From the NCBI RefSeq assembly GCF_003672135.1, contig NC_039506.1, positions 3,968,001 through 4,032,000 of the forward strand: 64,000 nucleotides of DNA, read 5' to 3'. Below the pieces are notes generated by a model. That model was not told the origin of the DNA and ran no database searches. It worked only from the letters and a program-made list of their open reading frames with translations. The DNA comes from Ooceraea biroi. Taxonomy: Eukaryota > Arthropoda > Insecta > Hymenoptera > Formicidae. The translations under genes and the position numbers were made by a program. This document shows positions 47,564 through 59,900 of this stretch, one piece after another. The stretch's first letter is position 1; the number at the start of each line of letters is the position of its first letter.

Positions 47564-48950
47564 GTAAGTCTGCATGCATTTACTTTTAAGATATTTAAAA
47601 TACTCAAGTGAAATTTGGACGATTTGCCACTCGCGCAAATTATTCTTAAATTTTTCGCATAAACAATAGCGTAAAATATTGCACGTTACATCTACAAGAC
47701 TTTTTCTCAAAGTTAGGATTTTTAGATGAGATTATAATTTCCGCGTGAAGCACATTACTATCTGCGTGAAGCTGCATTAGAGTATGAATGTGCGGGAAGG
47801 AACAAAAAGTCTCTTAAAAATGTTGAGACGCAGAATTGGCCGATCTGAATCAACAGTATGTAATAAGCGCAAAGAATGAAAGTCACGTTTGCTGCTCTGC
47901 AGCTGTTCTCGTATACCTTCAGCGTATTCTGTCCTTTATGCCGTTTCCTTTTGTTTTGACGCAGGACATTGCCCTCACTTTATTCTACGCATTACAATAT
48001 ATTTTATCTCAGTAAGGCAATAAAATTGCTGTGATAAGTGTCTAAATTTCTACTTTAGATAGTAACTTTTATAATACTTCGAAAGTAAATACATACATTA
48101 ATGAGTTCAAAGCTTCTCTGATACAAATCTCGCTTTTGGTATTTCTTTCTTCATAATTTTCTAGTGTTCCAATATTCTGTAAAACCATAGGACTTGACTT
48201 TGTCTGTACGCGAGGATACGAAAAGAATCCGCTCATTACTCGCTTTAATCGTCCCGTCGCGGAAGCAGCGCGACACGACGGTATCGTCGTCCGCTTTTCG
48301 ACGATGACCATCGCGGAGCGGTCCTTACCTTGCCTTTCGTTCCGTATTAGATTGTGATCGCGCAAGGGTAACGAGCTGGATAGACGCAAAGTATCTTGCT
48401 GTATCTTTTCTTTCCGCGTAGCAAGTTCGGAACGCGTTCGGAATTGTTGGGCTCGCCTTGAAAGAACTCGGAGACAGTTCCTCGTACAAAACCTTCACGA
48501 AGAAGGAGCGCAGGTGGGTCAACTGGTCATGAACACTCACGGGTTTCTTTTTCGTTCCTTACTTACATCAAGGCGCGTCGATGTGTCATTACAACTAATT
48601 AACTCGAATCCGAGAGTGTCAGTATCGTTATAGCATAGCTGGGCACAATGATCGTGCATCTGCAACGCCGTGTCCTGTACCGCCACGTCGAGTTTCAATG
48701 GGGTTTATCTAACTGCGATGTAACGTCATGCGTGCAATGCCACCGTGCTCGACCGTGCATGTCCACACAGAGACTCGAAGCCTCAGGCTAATATCCTCGT
48801 GGAGGATTTTTTCCTAGCGCGGGCACAAATATTTCGAGGACTCTCTGAGGATAAATTCGCGTCGCGTGAACGCGCGGAACCTATGCAGACATAGACGGTT
48901 TTGCAGCGTGCAATTACTTGGTTAAGAGCGACAACAAACGTGTTTCCTTT
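47564..48950. other. Probable intron or spacer
   Basis: Apart from the doubtful exon at 48420-48512, nothing recognisable. Confidence 0.4.
48420..48512 (+). CDS. Candidate exon (uncertain)
   Basis: The segment between CGCGTAG and GCGCAG|GTGGGT has GC-rich third codon positions and reads NAFGIVGLALKELGDSSSYK and onward in one frame. Another plus frame would fit the phase of the preceding exon, and the complementary strand is also open (48325-48540). It may be an exon of the gene starting at 47433 or merely a GC-rich patch. Confidence 0.2.
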
Positions 48951-49616
48951 TGTAACATCTGGAAAGATAGTCGAGACTGACAGGTCGTATAGAGGATCAG
49001 AATGAAAACAAGTTGATCACAACAGTAGGAGTATTGGCCGTACAGCCTAAGACCTAGGCGTGTGAGCCAGGGATCCCGGAGAGTTCGAGTTCAAATCTAA
49101 GGCAGTCTCCTAGTTATTTTTCGCCTCTTACAATTCAGAAGTGGGATAAAATCCGCTACCCCTCGAAGACAGTTGAGATTCATCCGCTATCCCTCGGAGA
49201 GGAGGGAGTTGAGAAGCAGCTGGCCGGTAGTGAAGCCTGAACATGGAGGTCGGGACGGACTCAGAGGAGTGAACCAACATGGAGATTGGGAAGGACTCAG
49301 AGGAGTGAACCAACATGGAGGTTGGCAGGGACTCAGAAGAGTGAACCAAAAATGGAGGTTGAGAGGGACTCAAGTGGAGTGAACCGACGATTTGGAGACA
49401 TTCGGGGACGAATGTAATGTCAGGCTGGCCGAGCTGTAAGATCTGGAAAGATAGTCGAGACTGACAGGTCGTATAGAGGATCGGAATGAAAACAAGTTGA
49501 TCACAACAGTAGGAGTATTGGCCGTACAGCCTAAGACCTAGGCGTGTGAGCCAGGGATCCCGGAGAGTTCGAGTTCAAATCTAAGGCAGTCTCCTAGTTA
49601 TTTTTCGCCTCTTACA
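48951..49616. mobile_element. Terminal-repeat retrotransposon in miniature (TRIM-like), 666 bp
   Basis: Two 182-bp direct repeats, 48951-49132 and 49435-49616, each begin TGTAA and end TTACA. They differ at only two positions that I can see. The element is flanked by a 4-bp duplication CTTT (48947-48950, 49617-49620), as expected for LTR integration. The 302-bp interior has no coding frame of note but holds four tandem copies of a unit of about 35 bp. This is the form of a TRIM, mobilised by another element's enzymes. Neither primer-binding site nor polypurine tract is convincing. Confidence 0.85.
49228..49384. repeat. Four tandem 35-bp repeats inside the TRIM-like element
   Basis: Units read ACATGGAGGTTGGGA... 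GGACTCAGAGGAGTGAACC with minor changes. They form the bulk of the interior between the two terminal repeats. Confidence 0.85.
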
Positions 49617-52600
49617 CTTTATTCCTTATGACACATTTTCAGAGCGATTTATATTTTATATAAAACATATTTTTCCGCGGACATTTCGAAGCTCTTGCAG
49701 AAAAGAGAGAAGAGATGAGAAGGTGAGAGAAATGATCCGAGTGTAAAACCGGTTCTGCTTTTCTGCGATACGACATCGATATATTGCGATAAATACGTTA
49801 CACCTAAGTGGATATATGTTTATCGCGCGTGCCATCAAAGAGAACGTTTCCTCAATTATCCGCAGTCAACGTTCTAAAATCGGAGACAATTGTTAAGTTC
49901 AAGAACTGTTCCTTCCTGCTCCACGCGCGAGTTGCACGAAGACAGGCTACGTGCGCGGACTGCTATTTACTTAACTCTGTCCCGTGCAACAACGCGTTCC
50001 CTTTGTTCCACCTCCGTCTCTCGGCTTCATTATAGTCAATAACTCCTTTCTGGGGCCGGGAGAACGAGGCGACGCGTTTCTGACCTGGCACTATCATCAG
50101 CGTGGCATCTCTCTCTCTTGGTGTAGTATCGTAGACTGTAGAGAGTATGAAGGAAACAAAAGAATACCAATGTTGTACACAGATCCCTCCGACTGTATCA
50201 GGCGATTTACATAGTAACCGAGCCAAATCTAGGTCGAAAATATAGATCCGCGAATATTGATGCCGTCTGTTGTGTATGTGTGCGTATTCCGCGCGTGAAT
50301 ATTCCATGAATATAACGTTGCTTTCCCCGAGCAATACGTAGCATCGTTATCGAGAGAAAATGCGATCGCGCAATGAAATTGTGCATCTCTAAGCTGAAGA
50401 GAGATTCTGGTGGGCGATATGTGGTTCTTTCGATCGAAAATTATACCTTTGTTTCGTAGATCTATTATCAATGATGCTTTGTGAGAAGGAAACTGACGAT
50501 TAAAAGAATATTTTTATTGTACATTGGATTAAATCGATTGTATTGTGATATTATGAAGTGTTGAAGCTATTGTTATCGAATCATTTTCCTTTTTCCAAGA
50601 AATTCAATCTTGATGAACAACTACAAAGTTAAAATATTACGTCTATTAAAAAAATCAAGATTAAAGCTCTGTATATACGTTGTAATCTTCAAAAGATAAT
50701 AAGTTTTTGATGTCATATCTAGTCACTAATTAAATCTGAGGAACAATAAAGATATATATACAATATAATTGTTCAATCTTTAAAATATCGAAAATCTAGA
50801 AAAGTATCTCCTTTTTAAATTAGAATGAGAGATAGGAGATATATTTATATACTTACTATCTCTGTTAATAATGCCACGCAATGGAAAACTTATTATTAAT
50901 ATAATATCTAGAATTGTATACTAACAAAATATAACGTACTGTTCCTTTGAAGAGGAAATACCACGGAATGTAATTCCGGAAGGATTTACTTCGGCCTTAC
51001 GAAGAATCCTAGCGGAATCTTAGCAAATATTATCGTTAGCGTTCGTTTTCTTCCGCGTTTTCCACGTCGTGTATTCCACGTGCGTGTTCCTCAGCATGAA
51101 GAGAAAGAGAAAAATGTAAATACGGGAGACAAAAGTATCGGCGACGGTTTGTACGCGAGATAAAATGCATTATATAAGGACTATTGTTCTCGCGACTTCC
51201 GCAGGAAGAACAGGCGGGAGGCGAGGTAGAATGCACACGCATGTATATTTTCCCTCGAACATTTTCCGCCGCGGGAAAGCCGTGTGGCATGGTACATGCG
51301 AGCAAGAGGCAGACTTCATCCAAATTGCATCACTGTACATTGAGGTCCCACCGCGAAAATCGATGTTCCAAAATACGCTCCTTGGATGGTACGGTTTACC
51401 CGAGAATATACCCTCGTCCTGACACGACTCGTATGCTCTCGAGCCGTCCCATAAAAATTGCATACCATGTGTGCGCATCGTAGTAAAAACGTCGGGGCTA
51501 GTGGTCACGGTAATCTCATAGCAACAGTTGTTGTTATTCTGAACCGTAAATTTGATATTTCTTAGAACGGAGTATTAAACGTTAAATTTATTGTTATAGA
51601 TCAAAATGTTTAATACTAACAGGAAAAATAAGGAAAAAGTGTTGGGTTGCATCAAAAGTTTATGAGCAAATTTTCAGGAAAATAGAAAACTTGATATGTT
51701 AAATATTTAATTGCATATTTTAATTGTAATCACTCAATAATTCACGTTCAGTTTAAATATAAACGTTTGGTCTAATTTATCATTATAAAGAGCTGCATTT
51801 TATATCGAAAATTTTCACGTAATATTCATTCAAATATTTTATAAATACTTTTACGAGATGTGTTTTTTGTACCGACTTACGTGCTACTATGTGCTACACC
51901 TACACCTCAACTTTATCTGCTGGTTGTCACTGCTGATATCGATAATGCAGGTATCTTCGATGCACATGTAAAACTTCAGCTTGCAAGATTGTATTGCAAG
52001 ATTAAAAATAGTCGTGTGATGTGACATGAGTTGCTATCATCTAATCATGAAATTTTTCGAAACTAGAACATGAAATTTTTCAATTTTGTAGTTCTAGTGA
52101 ATATTAAATTTTTTGTTAGACATCAACGTTTAACAGAAAATCAATATAGAAAATTTTATACACTATATAAGATGAAGCAAACAAATTTTAATCTGTGTAT
52201 TTATTTATGATTTAAGAGAAATTGTCGCCGGAGAGATTAACGCAGCGTGTTCACTTGACTCCGCGTTCCGCGGTGCGTTTCCGGAAAGCAAAGTTTACGC
52301 GCCGCTTCGCTATTGTTGTACCCCTCATTGTTGCCCGTTGCAATACGTCGCAAACATGTTCACGTTATCAGAGTGGAAATCCTGTCTTGGAGCGTATCCG
52401 CGTGATCGCACGGCTGATTTTCTCTGGCCGACCCAGGTGGCACGGCCTGAAACATCTTCGAAAATCACGCGTCCGCAAATCACGTTCTAACTGATCCTTA
52501 ATCCACGGTCCGTTAATGCCTTCCTCGTCACGCAGGTGTACTAAATTTCTCGCTTTAAGTGCTCGCGCTTATGTAACGACTCATTCCTGACAACGGTACT

Positions 52601-52681
52601 TGCTCTTGCCTCTTGCGCTCGAAAAATTGCTTGTATTCGCAGCACTAATGCGAAGAACAAGATACGTAACTCTTCAAACTA
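49617..52681. other. Gene-free spacer
   Basis: No exon recognised. Frames at 49963-50334, 51036-51323 and 51165-51508 overlap on opposite strands and carry no motifs. The sequence is mixed AT-rich and moderately GC-rich. Confidence 0.45.
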
Positions 52682-53946
52682 TTAGGGGTGTGATTTAGTT
52701 TTGAGGGTTTTTTTGCTCAAAAACGCATGTATTTAAATATGATAATGAATGAATACCTTAATCAAAATATTTTCCTTCGTTTTCTATAACTTTTTCCCAT
52801 CTTTCTGGCAAGAGATGGATTCCACGACGATAAAATGACTCTTCTTTTGAGTTGATCCATTCGTCGACGAATTTTTGCACTTCTTCGAAATTATGAAAGT
52901 GTGTATCCTCTAAAGCGTGTTGCATCGACCGGAACAAATAATAATCGCATGGAGCAATGTCCGGAGAATACGCGGGGTGCGGTAAGACTTCCCATTCAAG
53001 CTCTAATAGTGTTTGTTTCACTGATAACGCAACGTGAGGTCGAGCGTTGTCACGAAGAAGAATCACTTTCCGTCGTTTACTCGCAATTGGTGGTCGTTTT
53101 TGGTCCAATGCTTGCTTCAACTTGTACAATTGGTGTCGATAACGATCAGCCGTGACAGTCTCATGCGGATTTAACAGCTCATAGTACACTATCCCACCAA
53201 ATACAGAGCATTACTTTTCAACCGTGAATATTGCGTCTCGGAGTGGATGTTGATGATTCGCCTGGATCCACCCATGATTTTCTGCGTTTCGGATTATCAA
53301 AATAGATCCACTTTTCATCCCCAGTAACAATCCGAGACAAAGGACTCTTCTTTTTTTGCCTGGCGATCAACGAAATGCAAATGTTCAACCGGTTCGCAAT
53401 GGCACTTTCCGATAATTCATGTCGAACCCATTTCCCTTCTTTCTGAATTTTTCCCATTTCATGTAAATGTTTGGTAACTGTTGTACGATCAACATTTAAT
53501 GCTCTGGCAAGTTCCGAAGTGGATTCTGTTGGATTTTCGTCCAATAATGCTTGCAAATCTGCATTTTCAAGCTTTCTTGGTTGTCCCGAGCGTTCTTTGT
53601 CCTTCACATCAGTATGACCACTTTTAAAGCGTCTAAACCAGTATTCACACGTCTTAATTGATGGGGCAGAATCACCATACGTTTCCACAAGAATTCTATA
53701 ACCCTCAGCCGCAGTTTTCTTTTGATTAAAAAACAAAAGCAACGCATGTCGAAAATGCTGTTTCGGAAGTTGCATTTGTACGATGATATAAACACGACTG
53801 TTATTGCATCTATTACTATAATGCTACTAAATGTCATGGATAATGTCAAGACTGTAAGAAAGAACAGTTATCGGAAACAGCTATTGGAACAAACTGACAC
53901 TACAGCCATCTGTTGCAAAACCCTCAAAACTAAATCACACTCCCAA
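52682..53946 (-). mobile_element. Decayed mariner transposon (1265 bp)
   Basis: Diverged terminal inverted repeats, TTAGGGGTGTGATTTAG at the left and the complement of TTGGGAGTGTGATTTAG at the right, both continue TTTTGAGGGTTTT. A TA duplication lies on each side (52680-52681, 53947-53948). It belongs to a different mariner lineage from the one at 43.4 kb, judging by TIR and protein. Confidence 0.92.
52758..53775 (-). pseudogene. Broken mariner transposase
   Basis: The frame starting at 53775 (MQLPKQHFRHALLLFF) contains the helix-turn-helix region and the first catalytic Asp (VTGDEKWIYF), then hits TGA at 53218-53220. The downstream frame 52758-53189 supplies the second and third Asp regions (LLRDNARPH, IAPCDYYLF) and a normal C-terminus. 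Between them the conserved KVMLCIWWD block is followed by a small deletion that shifts frame. One stop and one frameshift therefore make it non-functional. It resembles the ant and wasp mariners that begin with a LRHALLF motif. Confidence 0.92.
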
Positions 53947-53948
53947 TA

Positions 53949-56000
53949 CTTTGCATGTAGTTTGTATACCATTACAGTCTGCGGCTGATAAAGAACTGAT
54001 AAAGCGACGTTAAAGCAAAAGAAAATTCCAACGAGAAGTTCCTTCCGGGTTCGTTATCTTTATGCTGTTCCGGATAATTTTTCGCCTGGTCTCAAGTGCA
54101 ACAGTGACACTTACGGTATCGCAAGTAGCCGGGAACAAATCAGCCGTTTTTCTTTAGGCACTGTTTCCGCGCTATTTTCGTCTAGCGTGCGATATGTAGA
54201 GGGGCACTGCAGTATTTTAGCTAGGTCACGTCGCCCCTTGAACCGATGCCAAATGTACCACCTCTCCTCCTGTTCACCAAGTTTTTCGCGCCTTAGTCGC
54301 ACGGGAGAGCTTATGGAATTTCTGCTTATCGTACATGTTCTAGGTCAAGTATGCATTTTAATGATAGTCGGACTCTTGTATAATCTCTTCAAGTTTCTCA
54401 ATGTGCACATGATGATAAAACTGTACACATTGTTTATGGCACCTATTAGATAAGAGTTGGTTTCTTCGTACGCAGTTTTACAAGTGCTCTTAATGCTTCA
54501 AAATGGTATAGTCATCGCTCTCCGATTTCCTAGTTTTTGTAGTAATCGTAAAAAAATATGTTGAAAGTCTGAGAAATTGAGAGTTGCATAAATTGCCATT
54601 CCCTTGCAATAAATGTGCATCTGTGTATGCAATAATAATTCACAGATGGAATATAAAGGTATTAAATTTCATATACATACTTCATATTAATTCTTTGATA
54701 TATTTTTGTTACTTAATTACACTATAAAATTATAGTGTATGTTTTTGATCAGTCATTCACTTGCTTTTTAAATAATCTGTATGCAAATCGTGTATATACA
54801 TGGAGAACATGAATACAAAGAGAAACTACTTCCGTATAATTACGACGGTAGGTTGATAGATCTCAATTTTCGTTTCCCACAAATATTCGCACGTTACTTT
54901 CTTTTCCGTGACGTTCAATGTACAATCGTCAATTTTCCGTCGCTTATCTAATGGAATCAAAGTTGATTTGTTGAAAATTCGCACTATAGTAGATCTACGA
55001 ATCTGAAAATGTATTTCTGATGATATCATATCTTTACGAAATATTGAGTGTATTACATATTATTGTGTGGATATCTGTCTTTTTTCTTCAATTAAATATT
55101 TTTTGTGTACAGACAATTTTTTCATTATAACGTATTAAGCTTAACGTATATCTTCTCTTGAATGTAGGACAGGACAGGTTTTCTTGAACTCTTCTGTTTT
55201 CTTTAATATCGCAAACTTTGAATTCGCTCGAACTTTGAAAAGTCAAAGTCAGTTTCCGCCCATTCCACTTTGAGAAAACGGAACCAGCAAAATAACTCAT
55301 CAGTTTTCGATGCTGTCAGTTTCCGAGAAATTGACATGGAAAATTCAAACAAACGTGTGTATTTTTATCTTGAAATTCTAGATGTATATTGCTCTTGTGC
55401 TTCGATTTCCACCCTCCTTGAGATCGGAATTGCGAGTAAAATTTAATGAGCATCGGCGCGCTCATGAAAGAAACGTGATGATGCGCGTGCCACGGGTCCT
55501 CACGCTTCGAAACACGTCGCGAGGGCAGAACGTGCACGCGCGACTCGTCCGTTTAAATAAGATATTCAAGACGTCCCGACATCTATGCGAACATTAACGC
55601 GCTTAACATGCGTATACACGCACGCACGCATGCGTGCATGCAGCGGTGTATGGACGCGTGTGCTCGCGATCGCGATCGAGATCGAACAGATTTATCCGCG
55701 TACACCGCCGGCCACTGTCCCTTCAACACATTGCGTAACTCCTGGAATCATCGCGGAATCATTACTTGGCGCCGTCTTTGCCCGATGCGAATCATCATGC
55801 GTGCGAACTGGCGTCTGCCAGCTTTACCGCTAATTAGTCGGCATCGTTATGCCCGCCGCAGATGGTCGTGCCGATCAACATGCCAGTCAGATAGAACAAG
55901 GAATCAGCTCTATGGAATCAGGGTGGTCGCTTGGATCGTTGACCGAATTAATTTATGTGATATGTTGTCGTGTTGTTCGGATGGTAACATGTAAATTTTT
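53949..56000. other. Gene-free spacer
   Basis: No exon recognised. Overlapping frames near 55382-55994 are in a GC-richer segment with CGCACGCACG-type simple sequence and have no motifs. Confidence 0.45.
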
Positions 56001-56474
56001 ATGGTAAATCTACCGATTAGCGAACCCACCTCCTATCACCTTGTCCTTGACATATATTATAGAGGTCACCCTCCTGAGTAACATTGTGCAAGTTTTAACC
56101 GTCGGTCGTTGTTTACTAAAAAGTTATTAACAAAAGAAGTTTAATGATTTTGCACGAATTTTCAGCTGTCTACGCGAACCAAGAACATAATATCGACATA
56201 TATTACAAAGGTCACCTTCCCGAATAACCCGCACTAGGTTTTAGTCGTCGATCGTTGTTTATGAATAAGTTATTAACGAAAGACATTTTGCAAATATAGT
56301 AGTTATTTTGAATATTGAAAGATATAAAAGACGAATATGTATATGAACGAAGGAAGGAAAGTCATTCAAAGCAGTGAATCGTTAATACATAGAATAGTTT
56401 CTTTTAATATAAGTACAAAGTATTCTTCACTTTAACCAAAAGCATAAACAGTTAAATACAAAGTATTCTCTGCT

Positions 56475-56516
56475 TTAACCTAACCTAAACTAACCTAACC
56501 TAACCTGGTTAGGTTA
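56475..56516. repeat. TTAGG-type tract
   Basis: A run of CCTAA pentamers with one variant (TAACCTAACCTAAACTAACC...) followed by GGTTAGG in the opposite orientation. TTAGG is the telomere repeat of most Hymenoptera. Here it is a short interstitial tract at the junction of two inverted-repeat elements. Confidence 0.8.
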
Positions 56517-56767
56517 TATTTTCCGAAACTGGAGCCTCGGACAGCTCGTTTTCAGGCCGCTTCGCAGGAGGGCGGGGGGCGGGGGTTCGCCCCCCCCCCC
56601 CGCCGGAATCCATGCCATGTACCAGGTGATCAAAATCTGTACGGTAAAATCTGTTACACTGGTTCTGGCGGGGGGCGGGGGGCGAAGCCCCTGCCTCCCG
56701 CCCTCCCGCGAAGCGGGCTGAAACCGAGCGTATGTGTCCGGGGCTCCAGTTTCGGAAAATATAACCT
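56511..56767. mobile_element. GC-rich 257-bp inverted-repeat element
   Basis: The ends AGGTTATATTTTCCGAAACT and the complement are inverted copies continuing into GGAGCC. The interior is extremely G/C-rich with runs of G or C of ten and more and smaller hairpins (CGCTTCGCAGGAGGGCGG against CCGCCCTCCCGCGAAGCG-like sequence). No protein. It is a miniature inverted-repeat element nested in the larger foldback. Confidence 0.75.
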
Positions 56768-56950
56768 TTTGCTTGTTGTGGACGGCTGAAAATTCGTGCA
56801 AAATCATTAAACTTCTTTTTTTAATAACTTTTTAGTAAACAACGACCGACGGCTAAAACCTTTTGAAGGTCACTCAGGAGGGTGACCTCTATAATATGTG
56901 TCAAGGACAAGGTGATAGGAGGTGGGTTCGCTAATCGGTAGATTTACCAT

Positions 56951-59900
56951 TTTTATACTTTTTTGATAGAGTTCTTCCCTCTTTTCTGGCTTTCAATTAA
57001 ACGTTCAATATTTTCCCTTAATTCTCCATCTAAAGCCGGATCTCATGGGCTCAAACCTAAATCCTTCGCTTCAGACGCGTACGTGCCGCATTTCGATTGG
57101 AAGATGGTGTGTAATCTTGAAATTGAACGTTAACAGTCACGAAGTACGGATTTTCCTTAGGCGCTTATACAAGGTGTCATGAAAGCACCAGCTTCTGGTT
57201 CACACGATATGTTTGTTCGATCGTTCTCGGTTAATTCTCGTAATTGAATTCATCTCTATCAGAATTTTGCGATTGTCTTTCCCTTGAATAAATTTTTTAG
57301 GGGGGGAGATATTTTCTTCTGAACTTGCACATTGGTTTTCCATGAGAAATCGCTTCTTTCCCGGACACCTTGCATACTTGACCAGCGACCGCAGATCGGG
57401 GTCTCGTATAACGAAGTTCTAGTCCTGCTGACGGTAATTGCGCGGAGAGTTCAACCGGGCGTCTTATTAAATGAGATCATTAATTAGCTGTACGGATTGT
57501 TAACCTACTTCTCGAGGCTTTGCCGCCTTGAGATCCCAGTCGCTGCTCCTCAGTACGTTATTCCGGGCTCCCATCTTGATCCTCGTAATTTCTTGGCGCG
57601 TATCCATGATTCCGTTACTATTCTCCACTGTTTGCCGACCAATTTTCAAAATTGCCCCTCGATACTCGTATTCAAGGCAACCCGGAAATGAATCTTTCAA
57701 CCACTATACTTCTCCCATCAGGTTTTTATCGTTCCTTTTTTGGTATCGCGATTGAATATCTGTGAGTTCGTTACGTGCTTTTCCTTTTTTGATGTTTTGA
57801 CTTTCGTTTATATTATTTTATGTGGAAATAACAATTGCAGAAAAATATGCTCTATGATCAAATTTCCTGGTTTATGATGATATCTTTTAGTATTTCTTTC
57901 ATCAAGTTTTTCTGCATTTCTGCAAATTAATTATTGCTTATTATTTCGTGCAAGCTTTATATTTGCTCGACATTCTTCCTCGTGGAATTTGATTCGATAA
58001 GTCACGATGTGAAATTATAAAAATTATATTAACGTAAAAAAATGGTCAAGAACTTGAAATCTTCTAGCGATATTGCTTGAAAAAATGTTGTTTATGCAAA
58101 AATATCATAACTAATTCAATGCATATTCAATGCATATAATTGCGCTGTATTTAAGTGTCTCATTTCGATATGATAATCGAGCAATCGATGCGTCAGCTCA
58201 TGTCGTAATAGGTGCCGCAGATACATTTTTTACGAGCCATCAATATAATTGATTGCGCTCATGCTCTCTATCGCTTCATTCGTTAACTCTCAGCGCATAA
58301 ACGACGATGCCATCCACCTTCGAATGGTCAAACCGTCACATAAACTGCATTTGATAATTACAACCGTAAACATTTGCGTTTCGCCTTCGACTGAGATACG
58401 TCGTAACGAAGCCGAGACACAACGGACACATTGAATCCTCTTTGAACACTTAATTCACTATCAAAATAGATATGTTATGTCTTCTTAGCATCGCCATTAT
58501 TCTTAGAAATCGCTGACTTATTTTGCTCGGTCAGATTAACGGGAGACATTGTAGATTAGACGCGCAAAGTGTCGACGGAATAAAGTTGGAGCACCGCTGG
58601 TAATACCGCTTTGATATCACCATCATTTCTGATAATTGTCAATTTATGTTACTTTGCCGCGTTAATGGTGGACTTTGAAGATAAGACTGTGCGCGGAATG
58701 TCAAATCGGAATAAATTTTACTATTATCATTATACCTGGCGATGTCCTTTTTTTCTATATAAAGTAAAAAAATATACAAGTAAAGAAGATGAAAGTTAGT
58801 CGATTATTACAAAATTGCATTATTATATATATGCATATCTACTATCATAGTAAAATTATTCTATTAATTAATTAACTTCGTTGTGAAGAGAGAGATAGTA
58901 TTAGTTAAGTTGCTGATGTTTGTTTCACAAAGTGCACTAACGCGCACATGCTGTTTTTGCAAAACGTGTTTACGAACGCCACGATCGACGATAAAGTTGA
59001 CTAATTAACATATTGCGTAGTGTCTACAATGCACTGTATGCTATACGTATGTAACGTGTGACACGATCGTATCTGCGCGTATTTTTATTGCGACCACGGG
59101 TTCTCGCGTCGGAAATGTGCCAATGGAAATGTGTAACGTATATCATCAATTTTATTACAAATGGACTTTTTGCTCGAAAATTCAACCGAAATTAACCGTT
59201 CATGAGACGTTAATTTAATGCGTTACTTTCAATGCCCTTATTTCAAACGCATACCGTATGCACCGTATTCAAGTCCTTGAAACAGCGAAAACAATACGTT
59301 TTACGTAATTAGCGATTATTTCATTCTCCATTCGACAACATTAGAGTTACAGTTTTTTTTCCAGACAAACTTGTTTGCGATTCGCAATCTACGTAACAGT
59401 AGCCTTCACGCGCGCACAATGCGTTTCATTAACATTTTATGTATTCGCATGCATCGTGGACACATCTTTTTGTCGATCGAGACAACGTAAAGCGCATCCT
59501 GTTCCGATTAGGGAGTGTGCGTGTTATCTCATGTACGTCCAGAAAGAAATTCGCGTCTCTCGGATAAGATCTTGGAAAGCGCACGAGCACGAGTCCGGAT
59601 TCTCATTCTTTATTAACCTCCTGGTCTTTTTAATATGCACGCTTTATGAGCGCGAATAATACGCCCGGGTTTAGCAAGACTGCGGAAAAATATCGGCTTT
59701 TTTATTGCACGGGGACTTCTACGTGGTAATAATCTTGTGGCCTGCTGCGAACGATAGGCGAGGCCACGTGTGGTGACTTGCTTGAAGGTAAAACGCTGGT
59801 TTGCAGTAACTGTTTAACGATTTGCCGAATAAAAAGTTTTACATATCCTAGAGAGGAAGAGTGAAAAACACGTCGCGCATTAGAATATACAAGTTTATGA

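Larger units (their letters stand above)
56001..56950. mobile_element. Nested foldback element, outer inverted repeats
   Basis: Arms of about 170 bp, 56001-56170 and 56781-56950, are inverted copies beginning ATGGTAAATCTACCGATTAG. They share the block CCTCCTATCACCTTGTCC and the block GTCGGTCGTTGTTTAC. A diverged third copy of the inner part lies directly after the left arm (about 56165-56290). No coding frame. It is probably a foldback or miniature inverted-repeat element into which the GC-rich element at 56511-56767 inserted. Confidence 0.75.

Noticed and set aside
48325..48540. Minus-strand frame opposite the doubtful exon
   Set aside because: No start or splice context; probably the antisense of a GC-rich patch.
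49086..49120. tRNA-like B-box (GAGTTCGAGTTCAAATC)
   Set aside because: It lies inside both LTRs of the TRIM-like element and no cloverleaf or A-box can be formed around it.
49128..49382. Frames on both strands across the interior of the LTR element
   Set aside because: They arise from the four 35-bp repeats and have no similarity to gag or pol.
56514..56807. 97-codon frame through the GC-rich element
   Set aside because: It spans an inverted-repeat element and a G/C homopolymer region; the composition explains it.
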